Origin: Rutpela maculata
Taxonomy: Eukaryota; Arthropoda; Insecta; Coleoptera; Cerambycidae
Assembly: GCA_936432065.2 (NCBI GenBank)
Contig: OW386288.2
Span: 19,456,706 to 19,520,705 of the forward strand
Reading direction: 5' to 3'
Length of the DNA stretch: 64,000 bases
Under the pieces are notes generated by a model that saw only the letters and a program-made list of their open reading frames with translations, was not told the DNA's origin and searched no databases. A program made the translations under genes and the position numbers. This document shows, piece by piece, positions 30,970-43,616 of this stretch (its first letter is position 1; every line of letters starts with the position of its first letter).

Positions 30970-31800
30970 GTAGAGGTATAATTTTAATCCATGCTCAGTC
31001 GATAATTTGTAGGATTTGCTCCTGTAGCCTATCTGGTCCGTACTGCATTAATTCGTTGGTGATTTTGTTTATTCCAGGTTCAGTGTTTCTTCTATCTCTG
31101 TTATTGTATTTAGCAGTTGATCCTTGAAATATGGTGGCTTGTCCAATGGCCAGTGGTTCGTTTTTTTTTACTATTAATTCTGTTCATTTCTTTCTCACTT
31201 CTTACTCCAGCTTCTTGGTCCAATGTTGAAAAATATCTTTTAATGTGCATATTGTTGTTTTTATTAACAATATTTTTTTCAGAAGGCTTGGTTTAGTTTT
31301 TGTCCAATTGGTAGGCATTCTATGTTTTTGAACAGTTTTTTTTCCAATTTTTCTTCTCATGGATTGTTTACGCTTCTCTTTTCTTTTTTAAATTAGTCTT
31401 TCCTTTATATTCCGCGTCCGATATTATTTGTATAACCTTCATCTTTTTTTTAGCTATCTATATTTGTTATTTATTTTCATTCTTGTCGGGCTCATAGTTG
31501 ACTTCTCCGTTATTAACATTTTCATTGCCGAAATTTTTATTTTTGAGATCATTGATGTCCAGTCTACTTCTTCTCCTATTAGTTGTGTTCGTATTTTCTC
31601 ACGTTATTTCTGATATTCTTCGTGCTGCGGTACGGAAATGTTTCAGGTAATTTTTGACGTTTTGATATTTCTTCACGTCTTTCTTTTGGTCTTTTTAGTT
31701 TTCCATAACGTTTTGTGTGTTTTGTGGTCTGTATTAACGTTCTTTCAATGATTTTCAGTCTTTCTCTTATCTGCTGGCTCACCAGGATATGATCTGGTCG
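30970..31800 (-). pseudogene. LINE fragment: endonuclease end to early RT, decayed
   Basis: On the minus strand a charged stretch reads RPDHILVSQQIRERLK and YGKLKRPKERREEISKRQK (31580-31800), then GEEVDWTSMISKIKISAMKM, and after frameshifts PGINKITNELMQYGPDRLQE followed by QILQIIDWAW. The last block corresponds to the first RT motif (A-GPD-I--ELLK--G) of RTE-like or related LINEs. Catalytic RT boxes are missing. It is a different family from the LINEs at 816, 23262 and 58234. Confidence 0.65.
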
Positions 31801-33175
31801 TATTTTTCAATACGTATCACCTTTTTCTCCATTACGTTGCAGCTTGTCAAAGCACAAATTTTGACGTTTCACCTTGTCATCTACACGTAGATGTTGTAGT
31901 AACTGCGTCTGTAAGGCGTCACTTTCAGTACCTTACGTAATTTTTGTTGTGGAATTTGTAGTTCCAAATTCGCACGTGTTGTTGACTTTTGTGAACTTCG
32001 TTGGTAAGCAGCACAAACATGTTCCACTGTTGCTTTTGGTCACGCGAGGTCCTCCCAGATTTTTGCCTTTACATAAACATCCTGTAGTTTTAAATTTTTT
32101 GTACCAATCGATTGCCTAGTGGGTGGTGGTTTTCTGAAACATGTTCGAAAATGACGTTGGACAAATTGCGGAGTTCGTTTTGGTAAATTCAAGCACACAA
32201 TATGATTTCCCCGTAGCACTTGCAGTAATCTTAGCTATTATGCTTCGCAGTACTACCAACTGTTTGGCCGAACTACAGTTCCTCAATATAACACCGCAAA
32301 GTACATGTCGATATTACAGATAACTTTTGTTTTATAGAACATTTAAAATGTCTATTTCTTTTGTAGTAACACTGTATAATAAATGCAATGCTTTTTATAA
32401 AAATAAATATAAAGAAGTAGGTATTCGATTTTTTCTAAAAACCTTCAGTCGTTTTGATATCTCTGCAGTTACAATAGAACAGTTTAATAATTATTATTGC
32501 ATTTTGTACGCACGAAGTAAATAAATTTCAATCTACTTAAATAAAAAACGACATCTAAGATATACTATCCATTTGAGAATTGGAGTTAATTTCCTTGACA
32601 CGTCATTTAATTCAATCTCAACTTAATACTCCTCGCTATCGGTAATTCCTAACTTCGACTTCCGGAAATGAAATTATATGGCTTAATATCGATTTGCGAT
32701 TATTTCATTCTAGGCTACTCAAAAGCTCATCTGTTTGAATTAAGACATATGTGTCTAATCTTAAAATTGTTGCAAAAAAGTTTCTACAAGGGTAAGTTAC
32801 AAAATAATTGTATAAATGAGAGATGTAGTTTATTTGTCTCATGTTCAAAATATTTCAAATCCTATGGGAACAAATATTATCAACAGAGTTTTGGTTCTCA
32901 AACTTCTACTTTGGTTTCTAATAATGAGTCATCTATAATGATATTTTTATGATTTTATGTCTTGTTTGCACCCTAAAGTTTACTTTACCTATTATTGAGA
33001 TACTCTGCTGAATAGTTTGTAATAGAGAATATAATTATTTCTAAGGACTTAATTGCAAATAAAATGAGTCTTTGACCAGAAGCTGTTAGAATAGCTGTAT
33101 ATCTTTTAAACAGATTCTTAAAAGTACAATAACTCTATTTGAAAAATGGTTTTATGAAAGAGCCAAACTGGAACA
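31801..33175. other. Unassigned
   Basis: Several short frames (for example 32668-32952, 94 codons) lack recognisable motifs. A slightly GC-richer part (31860-32280) also yields nothing that I can name. Confidence 0.35.
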
Positions 33176-33179
33176 CGTT

Positions 33180-34235
33180 CGCGTATTTGATGAAATTAGT
33201 TTTTCAGGAAAGATAACGAGCAGTATAGAACTAAAGAAAAATCTCACTTCACTAAGGTTTTGTGTAGATGTGGACAATGAACAGATGCCTATAGACACAA
33301 TTTTCTGAAGGCAGAACAACTACCTGGAACATCTCAAGTCAATGATGAGTCATTAACAAAAGAAAAAGCTGACAGTCAAAGAATGAACGACGACCAATCG
33401 GCTGTAGAATCAAAAAGATATAATCTCCTCAAACATGTTGAAAAGCTAAAGGTATTTCATGAAATTGTTCAGTTATTGTTTCAGTACCGAGTATTTATGA
33501 CGAAGCTATGAAGTCAGAGGATTCCGATAACGGGTAAGATGAAGAATTTAAATCACTGGATGAAAATAACACTTGAGATTTAGTTTCAAAACCAAAGAAT
33601 CGTAATGCAATCGGATGCCAGTGGGTATTTAAGGTGAAATATAAACTTGACTGATACGCTACTGATAATTTGGTAACAAAAGGTTTTTTTACAAAATGAG
33701 GGAAGCGACTATTTGAGACTTTTTCTCCATTAATACGATACTATTCAGTCAGAACATTGCTAGCAGCTGTAAAAGTTATGGACATTGTCCAATTTGACAT
33801 CAGATTTCATTTTTGAATAGAAACTTAAATGAAGAAATTCATGAGTTTACCAGGTCTTGCATGGATGTGTCTATCGTGTGAAAAAAATCCCTCTATGATT
33901 TGAAGCAAGGGACAAGATTATGTAATTCAACATTTTCAAGTTTCTTTCAATCATGTAACTTTGTACCTTGTCGCACATACCTCTGTTTATTACGATATCA
34001 TTGATGATGTAAATGTTATTCTTACTCTTTATGTGGACGACGGATTCCTTTTGTCTTCTAACCCCGTGGCACTTGAAAGAGTTACCTCAATGATTTCTGA
34101 AAATATTGATATGATACGTTATGTAGGCTTCGAAATAGAAAGGAACAAAAAAGATAAGAAAATTTTGATTAGTTGACTAGCCTATATTCACAAACTTATT
34201 GAAGTGTTTAACATGTCGAGAATTACTGAATCAAA
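33180..34235 (+). pseudogene. Ty1/copia reverse transcriptase remnant
   Basis: Across shifting plus-strand frames: VSKPKNRNAIGCQWVFKVKY (about 33575-33640), a decayed (LV)TKGF(F)TK, VKVMDIVQFDIR-(T)AFLN (about 33765-33815), NLNEEIHE, and in the open frame 33961-34176 the box ILTLYVDDGFLLSSN. YVDDG replaces the usual copia YVDD(L/M/I). It ends LISQLAYIHKLIEVFNMSRI. A stretch before it (ERAKLEHVRVFDEISFSGK) fits the region upstream of RT. Many stops and frameshifts. Gag, integrase and LTRs were not identified nearby. Confidence 0.85.
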
Positions 34236-35502
34236 GGTATGTACCACAATTACTGGATAGGAAAGGAAAGACCAATTGCTTGGCCAACACCCCAGGAATA
34301 CTAGAGCATGAAGATAGGCAATGATAAGGCACTGTGAAGCGTGTATTGCTGTGGGAGGAAGTCACTTTGAACAATGACTAACTTATGTCGATATTTATTG
34401 TGGTTTCTTGTTACTGTTTAATATTTTTCATAATCAATTTTTACGTTGTAAAAAATTTCGAAGACAACTTTTTTAGGATGCAATTCCGGACACACTTGCA
34501 TATAAACTTTTTTCATTATTTTGGATAGTAGAATAAGCATATAAAGTTTGATCAGGGTTATAGCTAACACCCTGTGTTGAACTCTTATCTTTCTTCATTT
34601 TGAAATATATGTTACTTTACGTTTACATTTTAAAGTTTATGATACTTTTCTGAACAATTTCTAACAGAAAGCTGCATTTTAACTACAAGTCTACAAATGA
34701 TCAGAAACCAAAATGACCAGGAACGAGAACTGGGGATACATTTCACCTATAAGTGCGTACACTATCAAGCAGTCATACAAACAATGCCTGATGTTTGGAA
34801 TAGAAAGACCTTTATCTTCTAATGCAATTAGAATCCTTAAATTTCAACGTCATGGGATATAAATTTTTAAAGGCAATAGAATTATACTTGCTAAGAATTC
34901 CATAGACCGAAGTGGCATTACGAACTGAAATCACAGTTAACATTCCAGTTTAAGAGCTAATCATTTTTACTATAGGCACTACACCCTATGCTTTAAATTT
35001 TAAACGATTTTACACGATATCCTAATCGAATTACGCCAAACTTCGTGTGGGTTAGTTCCTGTTCGTCTTCCCTAATGACATATTTATTAGATTGGCACTT
35101 GTAATGCAAACGTGCGACGTAGGAACATTACAACGGCACAATATATAATTAGCCATACAATTAAATTACCCCGGTGGTATTCGATGGATCAGGTTGAATT
35201 TGAGATAAAGTTACCCAGCAGAGACAGAGGCGTACTCGAGAAGAATTGAACCGCGGAACAACGAATTTCTCGCGGAACATCACTTATTTAGTTCTTTTTA
35301 TTCACAACGCCTTTTTATATGTTTTCTGATACATAAGTTATTGGAGATTACTGACATTAACATCACACGTCAGTAAAATAATGCTGTATATTTTCTAAAC
35401 AAGACCTCAGCATTATCTTGTCTTAGCAAATACCTCTTGAGCGAGCAGGCTTGGTTAGAGGATGATGTATTAGAGAATATTACATGTGGAATGAATGTGG
35501 AA
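34236..35502. other. Unassigned; possible old LTR-like segment
   Basis: No coding motif. Bases 35190-35500 differ in texture from their surroundings and could be a solitary LTR, but no TG..CA pair with flanking duplication could be shown. Confidence 0.3.
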
Positions 35503-35978
35503 AATAAGACAGCCCCCAGATTGTCCCATTCCACATTTAATTTTTATTCAGGAATCAACGTTGATTCTTCATGTAACAAAATAAATATTTTTAAAAAGCC
35601 AAAATTGTAGAAGCTAATGTAACAAATGGTGCAGTCGGTAGGATCTACCTAAACATCACGTGTTCGGTAGCCTAACAAGTGGAAAAGAAAATATTAATTA
35701 TATTAATTAATAATAATTATAATAATTATTATTCATTATTTTTATAATAATAATTATTCATTATATTATATTAATATTAATTATTATTATTTGTACTTTT
35801 CCACTAATTAGGTCCCGAACACGTATGTTTAGATAGATCCTAACGACTGCGCCATTTGTTATATTAGTCTTTACGTGTTTGGCTTTTTAAAAATATTTAT
35901 TTTGTTACATGAGGAATCAACGTTGATCCCTGAATAAAAATTGAATGTGGAATGTGACAATCTATGGACTGTCTTATT
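35503..35978. mobile_element. Foldback element
   Basis: Arms about 35503-35700 and 35795-35978 are inverted copies (AATAAGACAG, AGATTGTC.CATTCCACATT, GGAATCAACGTTGAT(T/C)C, AAATATTTTTAAAAAGCC). The centre is a run of TAATTA/ATTAAT palindromes. The right arm overlaps the start of a LINE RT fragment, so the foldback may include duplicated LINE sequence. Confidence 0.75.
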
Positions 35979-36230
35979 GGAGATGGAGACACCAAAACAT
36001 CTGGTTCTTATTATTGATCGACTCTATGAAGAAAACTCTGCTTTAGTGGAAGTTAACAACATTGACTCAGATAAGTATAAAGTTGGCAGAAGTTTCAGAC
36101 AGCGAGGACAAGCTCATACACTTGTTAGACAGGCTTCAGACAATATACACTGATTATGGTTTAAGTGTAAAATACAACAAAATGAAAATTATGATTGTAG
36201 ATCGAGCAAATTATTACTACCCATACACGT
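35945..36230 (+). pseudogene. LINE RT fragment with internal deletion
   Basis: The plus-strand frame reads LWTVLLEMETPKHLVLIIDR, LYEENSALVEV and KYKVGRSFRQRG, the LW--L---G-P-HL---I--LY---A-V and GVRQG region of an RTE-like or related RT. It then jumps to HTLVRQASDNIHXYGLSVKY-NKMKIMIV, the segment after the YADD box. The YADD-bearing piece is deleted. Not functional. Confidence 0.75.
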
Positions 36231-36439
36231 TAAGATGACTATACATCACAATAAACAAGATGGTATACTTTCAAGCACTTGTGGACAATGCTGGAGACTA
36301 GGAATATGAGATTTGGCTAAGAATGCAAATGGCGAAACGGTAACTTGCCAGTTGTGTAAAATTTTCCGTACAGAAATATCATGAGGCGCACAATGGTCAG
36401 AACTACTTGCACCACCATAAAAATATGATGAAAATGATG

Positions 36440-37180
36440 CCAGCATTCTGTCGGTATTACAATCAGTAGAGGAACATCCCAGACTGCCATTAAGAAGACG
36501 AACGGAATATTTGGAAGTGATTAAGCAATCTCAGATTGAAAAAATGTTAAAACACAATAAGATATATCCTTACAAGCCGATTTTCAACCACACCTTAGAG
36601 ACAGGCGACAAGCAAAACGTCTTTATTTTTGTTTGTGGATTAGAAGTATGAGTAGACATTTTCATAAAAAAATTATCTTGAATCCACCTTCTCGACTAAT
36701 GGGCACCATATTGGAGTGATGTTAATGCTAATTTTAGTAAAAAAGTATGTCTGGTGCGCAGTGTCTTACCACGGAATTATAGGGCCATATTTTTTGGAGA
36801 TACTTGTAACAGCAATAGTTATTTGGGGTATGCTGCAAACTTTTTTCAGTGAGGAATTAGAAAATTTACCGTTGGATAACCTCAATTCATTTTATTTTCA
36901 TTCTGTGGCAAATGTTAGAACCTGGTTACGGAATAAGTTGGATGACCGATTAATTGCTCGGTATGGTCCAAATCCATGGCCTCCAAGGTCCCCTGATTTA
37001 ACAAATATAAATTTTTATTTGGGGGTCGATTGGGTCTTTAGATAATAACACTTATATGTTAAAAGACCGCAATAGGGAAACTTTTCAGTCAATATCCTTA
37101 CAAGAGGTTAGAAACAGTTACAAAGAGCTTTACACTCGCCTTAAAAAATGTACTGTGGAAATGTGTTTGAAAAATATATT
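36440..37180 (+). pseudogene. Mariner-like transposase remnant (DUF4817 group)
   Basis: Plus-strand frames carry HPRLPLRRRTEYLEV and SQIEKMLKHNKIYPYKPI (HTH region). After a gap come VWCAVSYHGIIGPYFLE (36745-36800), a decayed second catalytic region (LPLDNLNSFYFHSVANVRTW) where the expected D is not visible, and RYGPNPWPPRSPDLTNINFY, where the third catalytic D is replaced by N. Frames shift repeatedly. It belongs with the TA-targeting right terminus at 37511-37521. Confidence 0.8.
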
Positions 37181-37510
37181 TTTTTTAAATTGTTTTAGTT
37201 TTCCTAATAAATTTTTTCAACGCTGTTAAAAATAAAAGTAGTTTAATATAATTACGAGTATAATTAGCTGTCTTATTTAATAATTTTTGTAAGAAGAAAA
37301 TAATTTTTATTTTATACAAGTTTTACAACATGATACCACTTGATACTTATGAATATATTTTTTAAAACGTCGAATTAGGCAGATTTATCCCCAAATTGCA
37401 ATTCTGACGTAAATTTTAATTCTAAACAACTTTTCTTAGTGACAGCTTTTTATATCCTTAAAATTGAACGTAGTTTATTTTTACACAATTTTCAGATTTT
37501 TTAAATTTTC

Positions 37511-37523
37511 TGGACACCCTGTA
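37511..37523. mobile_element. Right terminus of the 36440 transposon
   Basis: TGGACACCCTG followed by TA is the inverse of the CAGGGTGTCCA terminus used by the element at 26405. The left terminus was not found; the LINE fragment and foldback at 35503-36230 may have replaced it. Confidence 0.6.
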
Positions 37524-37779
37524 CACGACATGTTAACTTACTCCATGGCAATCATATTTTTAACAAAAGCAAAACTTTTTATGAACAATAAATTTCCCAC
37601 GTAAATGAGAAATAAAAAAGTTTACCCCCTTATCCGCTCTAACTGTGGACATACTGTATATATTTTTCACGAATCATGAAAGCTGAGTCATTAACAATTA
37701 TTTAACTCACATTGGTGATTTTCCCAGTAAATTCCAAACTCCATCCTCCATACAGTCAGTCTTGTCGGTATTTCAAATC

Positions 37780-38300
37780 AAAGCGTTAGTAGGACACCAC
37801 GTTCTAAATTCTTCTATGGTACGATGTACACTTGTTAAAAATTCACTTATTAATGCAGAGGCAATTACGCCTCATTTGGAAACAGAATCTTGCGTTTATC
37901 ACTTAAATGAAATAGTGAACCATTTACGTATAGAAGACACATAAAAGGTCTCAGTATCGAACCCTGAGGTACACCCAACGCAAATTGATGTATATCTGAT
38001 TTATTTTCATTTATTCTTTTACACATTTTTCTATGTTTTAGATGCGAATTAATTAATTATAGGATATCAAAAGCTTTGGATAAGTTATAAAATATACTTG
38101 CAACATATTTGTTATTGTTTTGCTTAATAAAAAAAAAGGATGACGATTAGATTTACCTGACAAGAAGCCATGTTGACAATTTAATAATAAGTTAAATTTT
38201 TTAAGGTATTTAATTCTAATCTATTTTATCTATTCAATAATTTATTATATGATTTTCAAAATAGAAATTGGACGGTAGTTCTTTTTTTGAAGACTGACAT
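37780..38300 (-). pseudogene. LINE RT fragment, strongly decayed
   Basis: On the minus strand FALGVPQGSILRPFMCLLYV (about 37925-37990) is the GVPQGSILGP box. Upstream, in other frames, FYNLSKAFDILQ and CGFLSGKSN correspond to the D-SKAFD and GF--G-ST boxes. No YADD box remains. The fragment ends near 37780 without a tail. Confidence 0.75.
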
Positions 38301-38539
38301 AACTAAAGCTATGAAATTTGAGGTAAAAGTTCAAAACAAATAACTATAATCAATGTTAATACCAAAAATTTGACCCTTTTTCGAAAACACCTTTATAGTT
38401 TAAAGTATAATTTTCTCTAAATAGGAAGAAAAATTAAGTATTTAAGTAATGCTATATATTATTATTATATTAATGAAAAACAGTATTAGAGATTATTTTT
38501 TAGTTACCTGCAACATTTTTATTATAAACACAGACGCAA

Positions 38540-39120
38540 ACTTTTAATTCCACATCCAGTGGAAGTATAGGAACAACAAAAAGAAATAGAAAATTTTTAT
38601 TATTCAAATAGGCTTAGAATGTCATGAAACGTCGAGATTTAAGTTTGAGCGAAAAGAAAGTTTTCTGTCTGTCTGTCGGTCTGTAACTTTTTTTTGTGCG
38701 CAGGATTACTCTGGAACCGTTTAAGATATTGACTTGAAATTTGGTACACGTATGTACTTTAACAGAATCTGGGAATAGATTATATTTTCATCTTATTCCG
38801 TCGAATGATTGGGGGGTAAATAGGTAAATCAAGTAGGTAAGAGTGTATAAAATTGGCATTTAGTATCTACAAGAGAAGCTAAGAGAAGCAAAAATTTTGT
38901 TGGCATTAGCCACCCCCATTACCACCCCCACCCCATTATTAAAGGGAATGAAAAAATATATGTTAGTGTGTGTACAAGAACCAAAAACCTAAAAATATTT
39001 TTTTACTTCATCTACCCCCACCCCACTACCGATGTGAGATATCGTTTTATGGGTTTTTGGGGTAGACGATTTCAAATATTATATTATTAAAGTTCCATAA
39101 ACAATTATTTCCACATACAA
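38540..39120 (+). repeat. Dispersed repeat family 'CATCCAGTGGAAGTA', uninterrupted copy
   Basis: Shares long stretches with 47860-47934 plus 49958-50365: CACATCCAGTGGAAGTA, GGCTTAGAATGTCATGAAAC, GTTTAAGATATTGACTTGAA, CATTAGCCACCC..CATTACCACCCCC and CGATTTCAAATATTAT. It contains TCTGTCTGTCTGTCGGTCTG (38666-38685). In the other copy a 2-kb transposon interrupts the sequence just before GGCTTAGAATG. Non-coding. Confidence 0.85.
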
Positions 39121-39229
39121 AATTTTTTCGTTGTGAGAGACTTGAATAGAAAATCTGGATGTGGAAGTAGTGATTCTTTGGGCAGCGGTTTTTCATTCAT
39201 AACTTCGTTGTATTATGCCACTGGTACAA

Positions 39230-40140
39230 ACAAAAAACATTTGAAAGCTTAATTAATAATTTCTAATTTTTTTAGCATTTTTGACGTAAGTGTCAATTTT
39301 CTGAGATATTTAACATGTAAACTAAATACATTTCTAATTTAAAATGTATTTTTTTCTAAAGCTCTTTAAACAGGCATCTAGATAATATTATACAGAGTCT
39401 TACTGAAAAATGAATGCTATATTATTTATCAGGGTTGCTAGTGCAAAATTTTTTGGTAATATATCAATGAAAATTGCTGGCCTACGAAACTTGAAAGTAT
39501 CGATTACTTTGGGTGGTAGAAAGATGCAAAATGATAAATTCTGAATAATAATGCGTTAGTTTTTCAATAAAAATATGCTTACGACTTCTCGACTTCTCCA
39601 AATTTGGTTGAAGTCGGATAACTAATAACTGAGACGTGAAGGGCATGCTGTATATTAACAAAAAACAGTGCCTATTTGAATTTTTTTTTAATAACTGACG
39701 AATTATAGAGACATGATGGCGACAAAATCATGTGAAGGCACATTATTTCAGTTATAACTTCGTCTTTTATATTACAGAAACAAAAAAAACATTAGAGTAG
39801 CTTCGGCTAGACTTCGCCCTATGTATTGTATTAATGTATAATACTGAAATAAAGGCAATTTATTATTATTATTTGAGGGCATAATTAACAGTTTTTAACT
39901 TTGATCCATAGCATTTTTGACGTAAGTGCCATAGTTTCTGAGATACTTAACGTCCATATCTCCCAAAATATGAATCCTACAGAAATTGAAAATAATAAAG
40001 CTCATTCTCAGTTTATAAGCTATTTTTTGGTCTATAGTATTTTCACGCTCAATGTAATACATTTCGAGATATTCGACACAAATCATTTTGCGGTACTTAA
40101 TTTGAGAAAGCAGGTACCGCAAAATGATGCGAGAAGCTAA
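39230..40140 (+). repeat. Diverged direct repeats, LINE tail and hairpin
   Basis: About 39185-39325 and 39750-39960 are diverged direct copies (ATAACTTCGT, AGCATTTTTGACGTAAGTG, TCTGAGATA(T/C)TTAAC). The second copy is interrupted at about 39800-39875 by GCTTCGGCTAGACTTCGCCC..GAAATAAAGGCAATTTATTA, which looks like a LINE 3' end with an (ATT)n tail. A perfect 15-bp-arm hairpin (ATCATTTTGCGGTAC) lies at 40082-40128. Confidence 0.6.
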
Positions 40141-40199
40141 ACTTGCAATTTTCAAGACACTATGATTTAAAAACTAACAGTTTATATGAAGAATTTTGT

Positions 40200-42060
40200 G
40201 CAACATTTTTTTCCCAAAATTTGATTCTTTTTCTGTTCCAATAGTTATTTTTTGTTCTTGGGCGCTACCTACCCACCTACTGAAACGGGTAGCATTCATT
40301 CCCCTGTAAAATGGCAAACCTCCGCATAGTACAGAAACGTTTCTTTAATGCGTTTAGTATTAAATTATATGAAAAAATTGAAGAGCAATGTTAAAGAGGG
40401 GGCTTTTTTGGCCCATCCGTGGTAAAGTGTGGAAGCCATCTTTATTTACTATGAAAATCAAGCAACATTTTTTAAAGGGGATATTGACACCCTACACCCC
40501 TTCCTTAGAGGGGTAAGAAATATTCAGGAATGATCTGAATTGGCCAAGTCACCTTAATATGATAAAAAAACATCCAACTGATTATTAGGATTTTTTTTTG
40601 TCAATAAAACCGATCAATATCTCTGAGAAGGTGAGACCCACCTCTTTCTTTTAGGGGTGAGGAGGCATATGAGTTTACTCAGAAGTAATCAGATTATTAT
40701 ATTCTTATAGCAACCACTCAATGAGGTGCTCTGTTTTTTTTTAATATGTAAATAACTATATAGTAGTTATAGTAGCTTACAACCTTCTTAGGAATGGTGA
40801 GGGAATGGCGAGGAGGGTTGAAGGGGTGAATTTCTTTTCCTACTTAGTTGTCGAAACTTAGTATTTAGACTAACATCAATCCCAATGCCACCCCCAAATA
40901 AGGGTTGTTTTTTAATGTGTTTCCGAAATTTTTCGTCAAAACGGGATTCGTTGTCAGCACCCCAAAATTAGTAAAACACTTTACCATGGATTTTTTAAAA
41001 TTGTTCTTTAATCCATATTACAATCTTTAAATTAAAGTCTCTAGTTGATGTACTTACTATAACAATTTGTCAAGGAAACTAAGCAACACCGAGGTAATGG
41101 AAACAATAGGTTAATTCTTTTCATGTACACTTGGTATAGAACCGTAAATTAAAATGCAGATTTGGTGTACGTCGGTTCTAAGCTAGTTGTGCGAGTACCA
41201 AAACAAGACGAAAAGAACGAATTTGGTGTAAGCAAACCTGTTCAATTCCTAATCTTGCAAAGTTCTGCAATATTTTCTTGAATGAATATCGATCTTTTAT
41301 TTTCGAGTTCTTCGAGTGACGATGAAGAAATTGATAGTGGTACTTCATAGTAAAATATACGTTTCCATAATATAAAGATTTAGATATATGTTAATGTGTT
41401 TAAGGGAGAATATACAGCATCCGTCTATTACTACGGGTTCATTTTTCTCTATTTTCAAATAAGATTTATCCATTTGCACTTCTGCACTAATAGTACACGG
41501 AAATTAGGCAAAATGTGGAATAGAAGAAAAAAATTATAATAGGCTGAAATGTCTATAATAGGTCAGCTTATGTGTGTAAGAATACATATCAAAAAAGTTC
41601 CCACCCCTAAGGGGTAAGCTTCATCCCTATCTCACCCCCCCCCTTTAGGGACACCACACTGTTTCTTTTACAATATCTTTTAAACGCTTTATCTTAGGGA
41701 AAAACATAAGTATAGGAAAATTCTCTACAAAAAAGGTTGTGTGTTATGTATCGATATTTCTATTACTTTTTATGTTATTAAATCGTAAACTGTAGGGTTA
41801 AACAAAAATGAAAGTCTGATTATATTGAATACGGTACTTAATCGAACATAACGCAGCCTGATAATATTTCTAATGACCCAACACAATCCTAACCGCCTTA
41901 TACATAAACACGCTAGAGAGAGAGAGAGAAAGAGAGAGAGGTTGTTTTAACCTGCCTATGACCTATGAGTGGGTGCGGCTATAAAAAGCTGCATTTTGAT
42001 ATGCTTTTTATCCCTGTTGGAATGATTCAGTACCTTTTCAGCAGAGGGTCGTAGGATGAC
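40200..42060. other. Non-coding, repeat-like with C/G runs
   Basis: Scattered phrases such as TTAGAGGGGTAAGAA, TTTTAGGGGTGAGGAGG and CACCCCTAAGGGGTAAGC suggest old dispersed repeats. A GA-rich microsatellite (AGAGAGAGAGAGA..) is at about 41912-41940. No RNA gene or ORF of note except the small frame at 41282. Confidence 0.4.
41282..41350 (+). other. Short acidic/serine-rich frame
   Basis: 22 codons, MNIDLLFSSSSSDDEEIDSG.., with stop at 41350. The composition resembles the N-terminal leader of Harbinger-type transposases (MNLDLL-SSSSS-DEDE), but nothing follows it. Chance is equally likely. Confidence 0.2.
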
Positions 42061-43460
42061 TCAGTACTTTTTGACATGTTTTATTTTTCTTCTTTTTTTT
42101 TCTTTTTGCATTGACTAAAGTAAAGGCTAACTACATTTTGAAATACAGATACAGCATCGGTTATATTGTGGTCATACATCTTTGTAAATAACTCATTTAT
42201 TTTTAATTTTTCGAAAAAATTCTATTTCAGATTTGTTGTCCAAAAAGGTCCGTGCCTTATACTGGTTATAGAGATTAATCGACGGAATACTTAATTTTCG
42301 ATTTTTATTAGGAAACTGTTCGGTATTTGTAGAATTTATAGAAAAAATCAAGTTTTCCAGGATTTGTAGATTCGCTTTTGTTTTGTCAAATTTCTCACAA
42401 ACGTCACCTAATAGAGTTAATCGAGCCCTACAATCGCCATTTTTGAAAATCAAAATCGGACCATCGGTTCGGGAGTTATCAATTTCTTTGGAAAATCAGA
42501 CTCGGCCTTGGAACGAATACTTGCGGTCAACGGATTCGGGCCGCCAGCAATAGACTTCATTTGTGGCCGTGCACCTTTGATCCCACCAAGTCTTATCGAA
42601 ATCGATCAATATCCTGGACAGTTATCGTGCTTCCTATCCCGATTTCGAGAAAACCAGTTTTTTGCAAAAAATTCCAATTTCCATTTTTTTTTAACTATTT
42701 AATGTCGGCCTATTTCCGCTACCAGCGCCTATCGCCGACGCCAGGACACGAGCTACCCCCAACCTGGAAATTTTGCCAAACCTCTTCCCTTAGGAAGAGT
42801 AGGGATCTTTTACTTGCCTAACATTTAATAGACAAGGGACCCCCTCCGAAGGAGGTAGCTTCCGCATATACACTGATATACAAGCCGCTAGAAGGTGGGA
42901 CGAGAACGCTGTATTTCCCAAGTACTAACCGCGCTCGACGTTGCTTCAACGGAATATCGACTGACATTCACATTGAAGTCGCCTCTACGCTCGCCCCTCA
43001 ATTTCCATTTGTTTTTCGATATAGTCTCCGGTATACTTATCTGTAGATCGTTGCCAGCGGCACCATCTCTTTTTTTAAATATCTCGATCCGACTGCCCGT
43101 TACCCAGATATTCAATTTTTCCCGAAAAACTTGAAACGCCTATATCGGGTACTTCCGGTTTCCGAACGGGGCCGAGCTTCCAGCGTTAAGGTTTTCTAAA
43201 GGCCTCATATCAACCACCCAAGTTTCATCGAAATCCGAAAACGGATTAGGAGGGCTGAGCGTGACAGACCGACAGACCTACTGACGGAATTTTCTAAATT
43301 CGCTCTCGAGTCGATAGATACGACTTTCATTTCGATCCGACGTTTTTTTCGCGTTTCGATGGTCCACTAGAAAAATGCAAAACCTATACTACATTTTTTT
43401 GTTACCTACTCCCAAGTTTGCCGTCGATTAACGTAACCACCCTTAATAATCTGCAAACGA
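42061..43460. other. Unidentified repeat-like region, locally GC-richer
   Basis: Overlapping open frames on both strands (42193-42453 minus, 42508-42821 plus, 42888-43134 both) reflect composition; none shows a domain. 43205-43285 holds CAAGTTTCATCGAAATCCGA followed by GTGACAGACCGACAGACC. This is the inverse form of the GTCTGTCGGTCTGTC block seen at 12618, 38666 and 57910. Likely a transposon of unknown class. Confidence 0.4.
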
Positions 43461-43467
43461 CCTATAA

Positions 43468-43613
43468 GGGCCAGTTGTACGAATTAAGTTGACTCAAGTT
43501 CAGCTTGAACCAAGATTAAAATCCATGGTTACGATTATTGTAACAATCGTAACCTTGGCTGTTGATCTTGGTTCAAGCTGAACTTGGCTCAACTTAGTTC
43601 GTACAACTGGCCC
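43468..43613. mobile_element. PIF/Harbinger-type foldback MITE
   Basis: 146 bp; ends GGGCCAGTTGTACGAA and the inverse, flanked by TAA on both sides (43465-43467, 43614-43616). The arms pair along almost their whole length (CAAGTTCAGCTTGAACCAAG). A GGGCC terminus with a 3-bp TAA/TTA target is characteristic of Harbinger MITEs. Confidence 0.9.
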
Positions 43614-43616
43614 TAA

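Noticed and set aside
35190..35500. A solo LTR
   Set aside because: No TG..CA ends with flanking duplication and no second copy in the window.
41282..41350. A Harbinger transposase gene
   Set aside because: Only a 22-codon acidic/serine stretch; no downstream catalytic domain in any frame.
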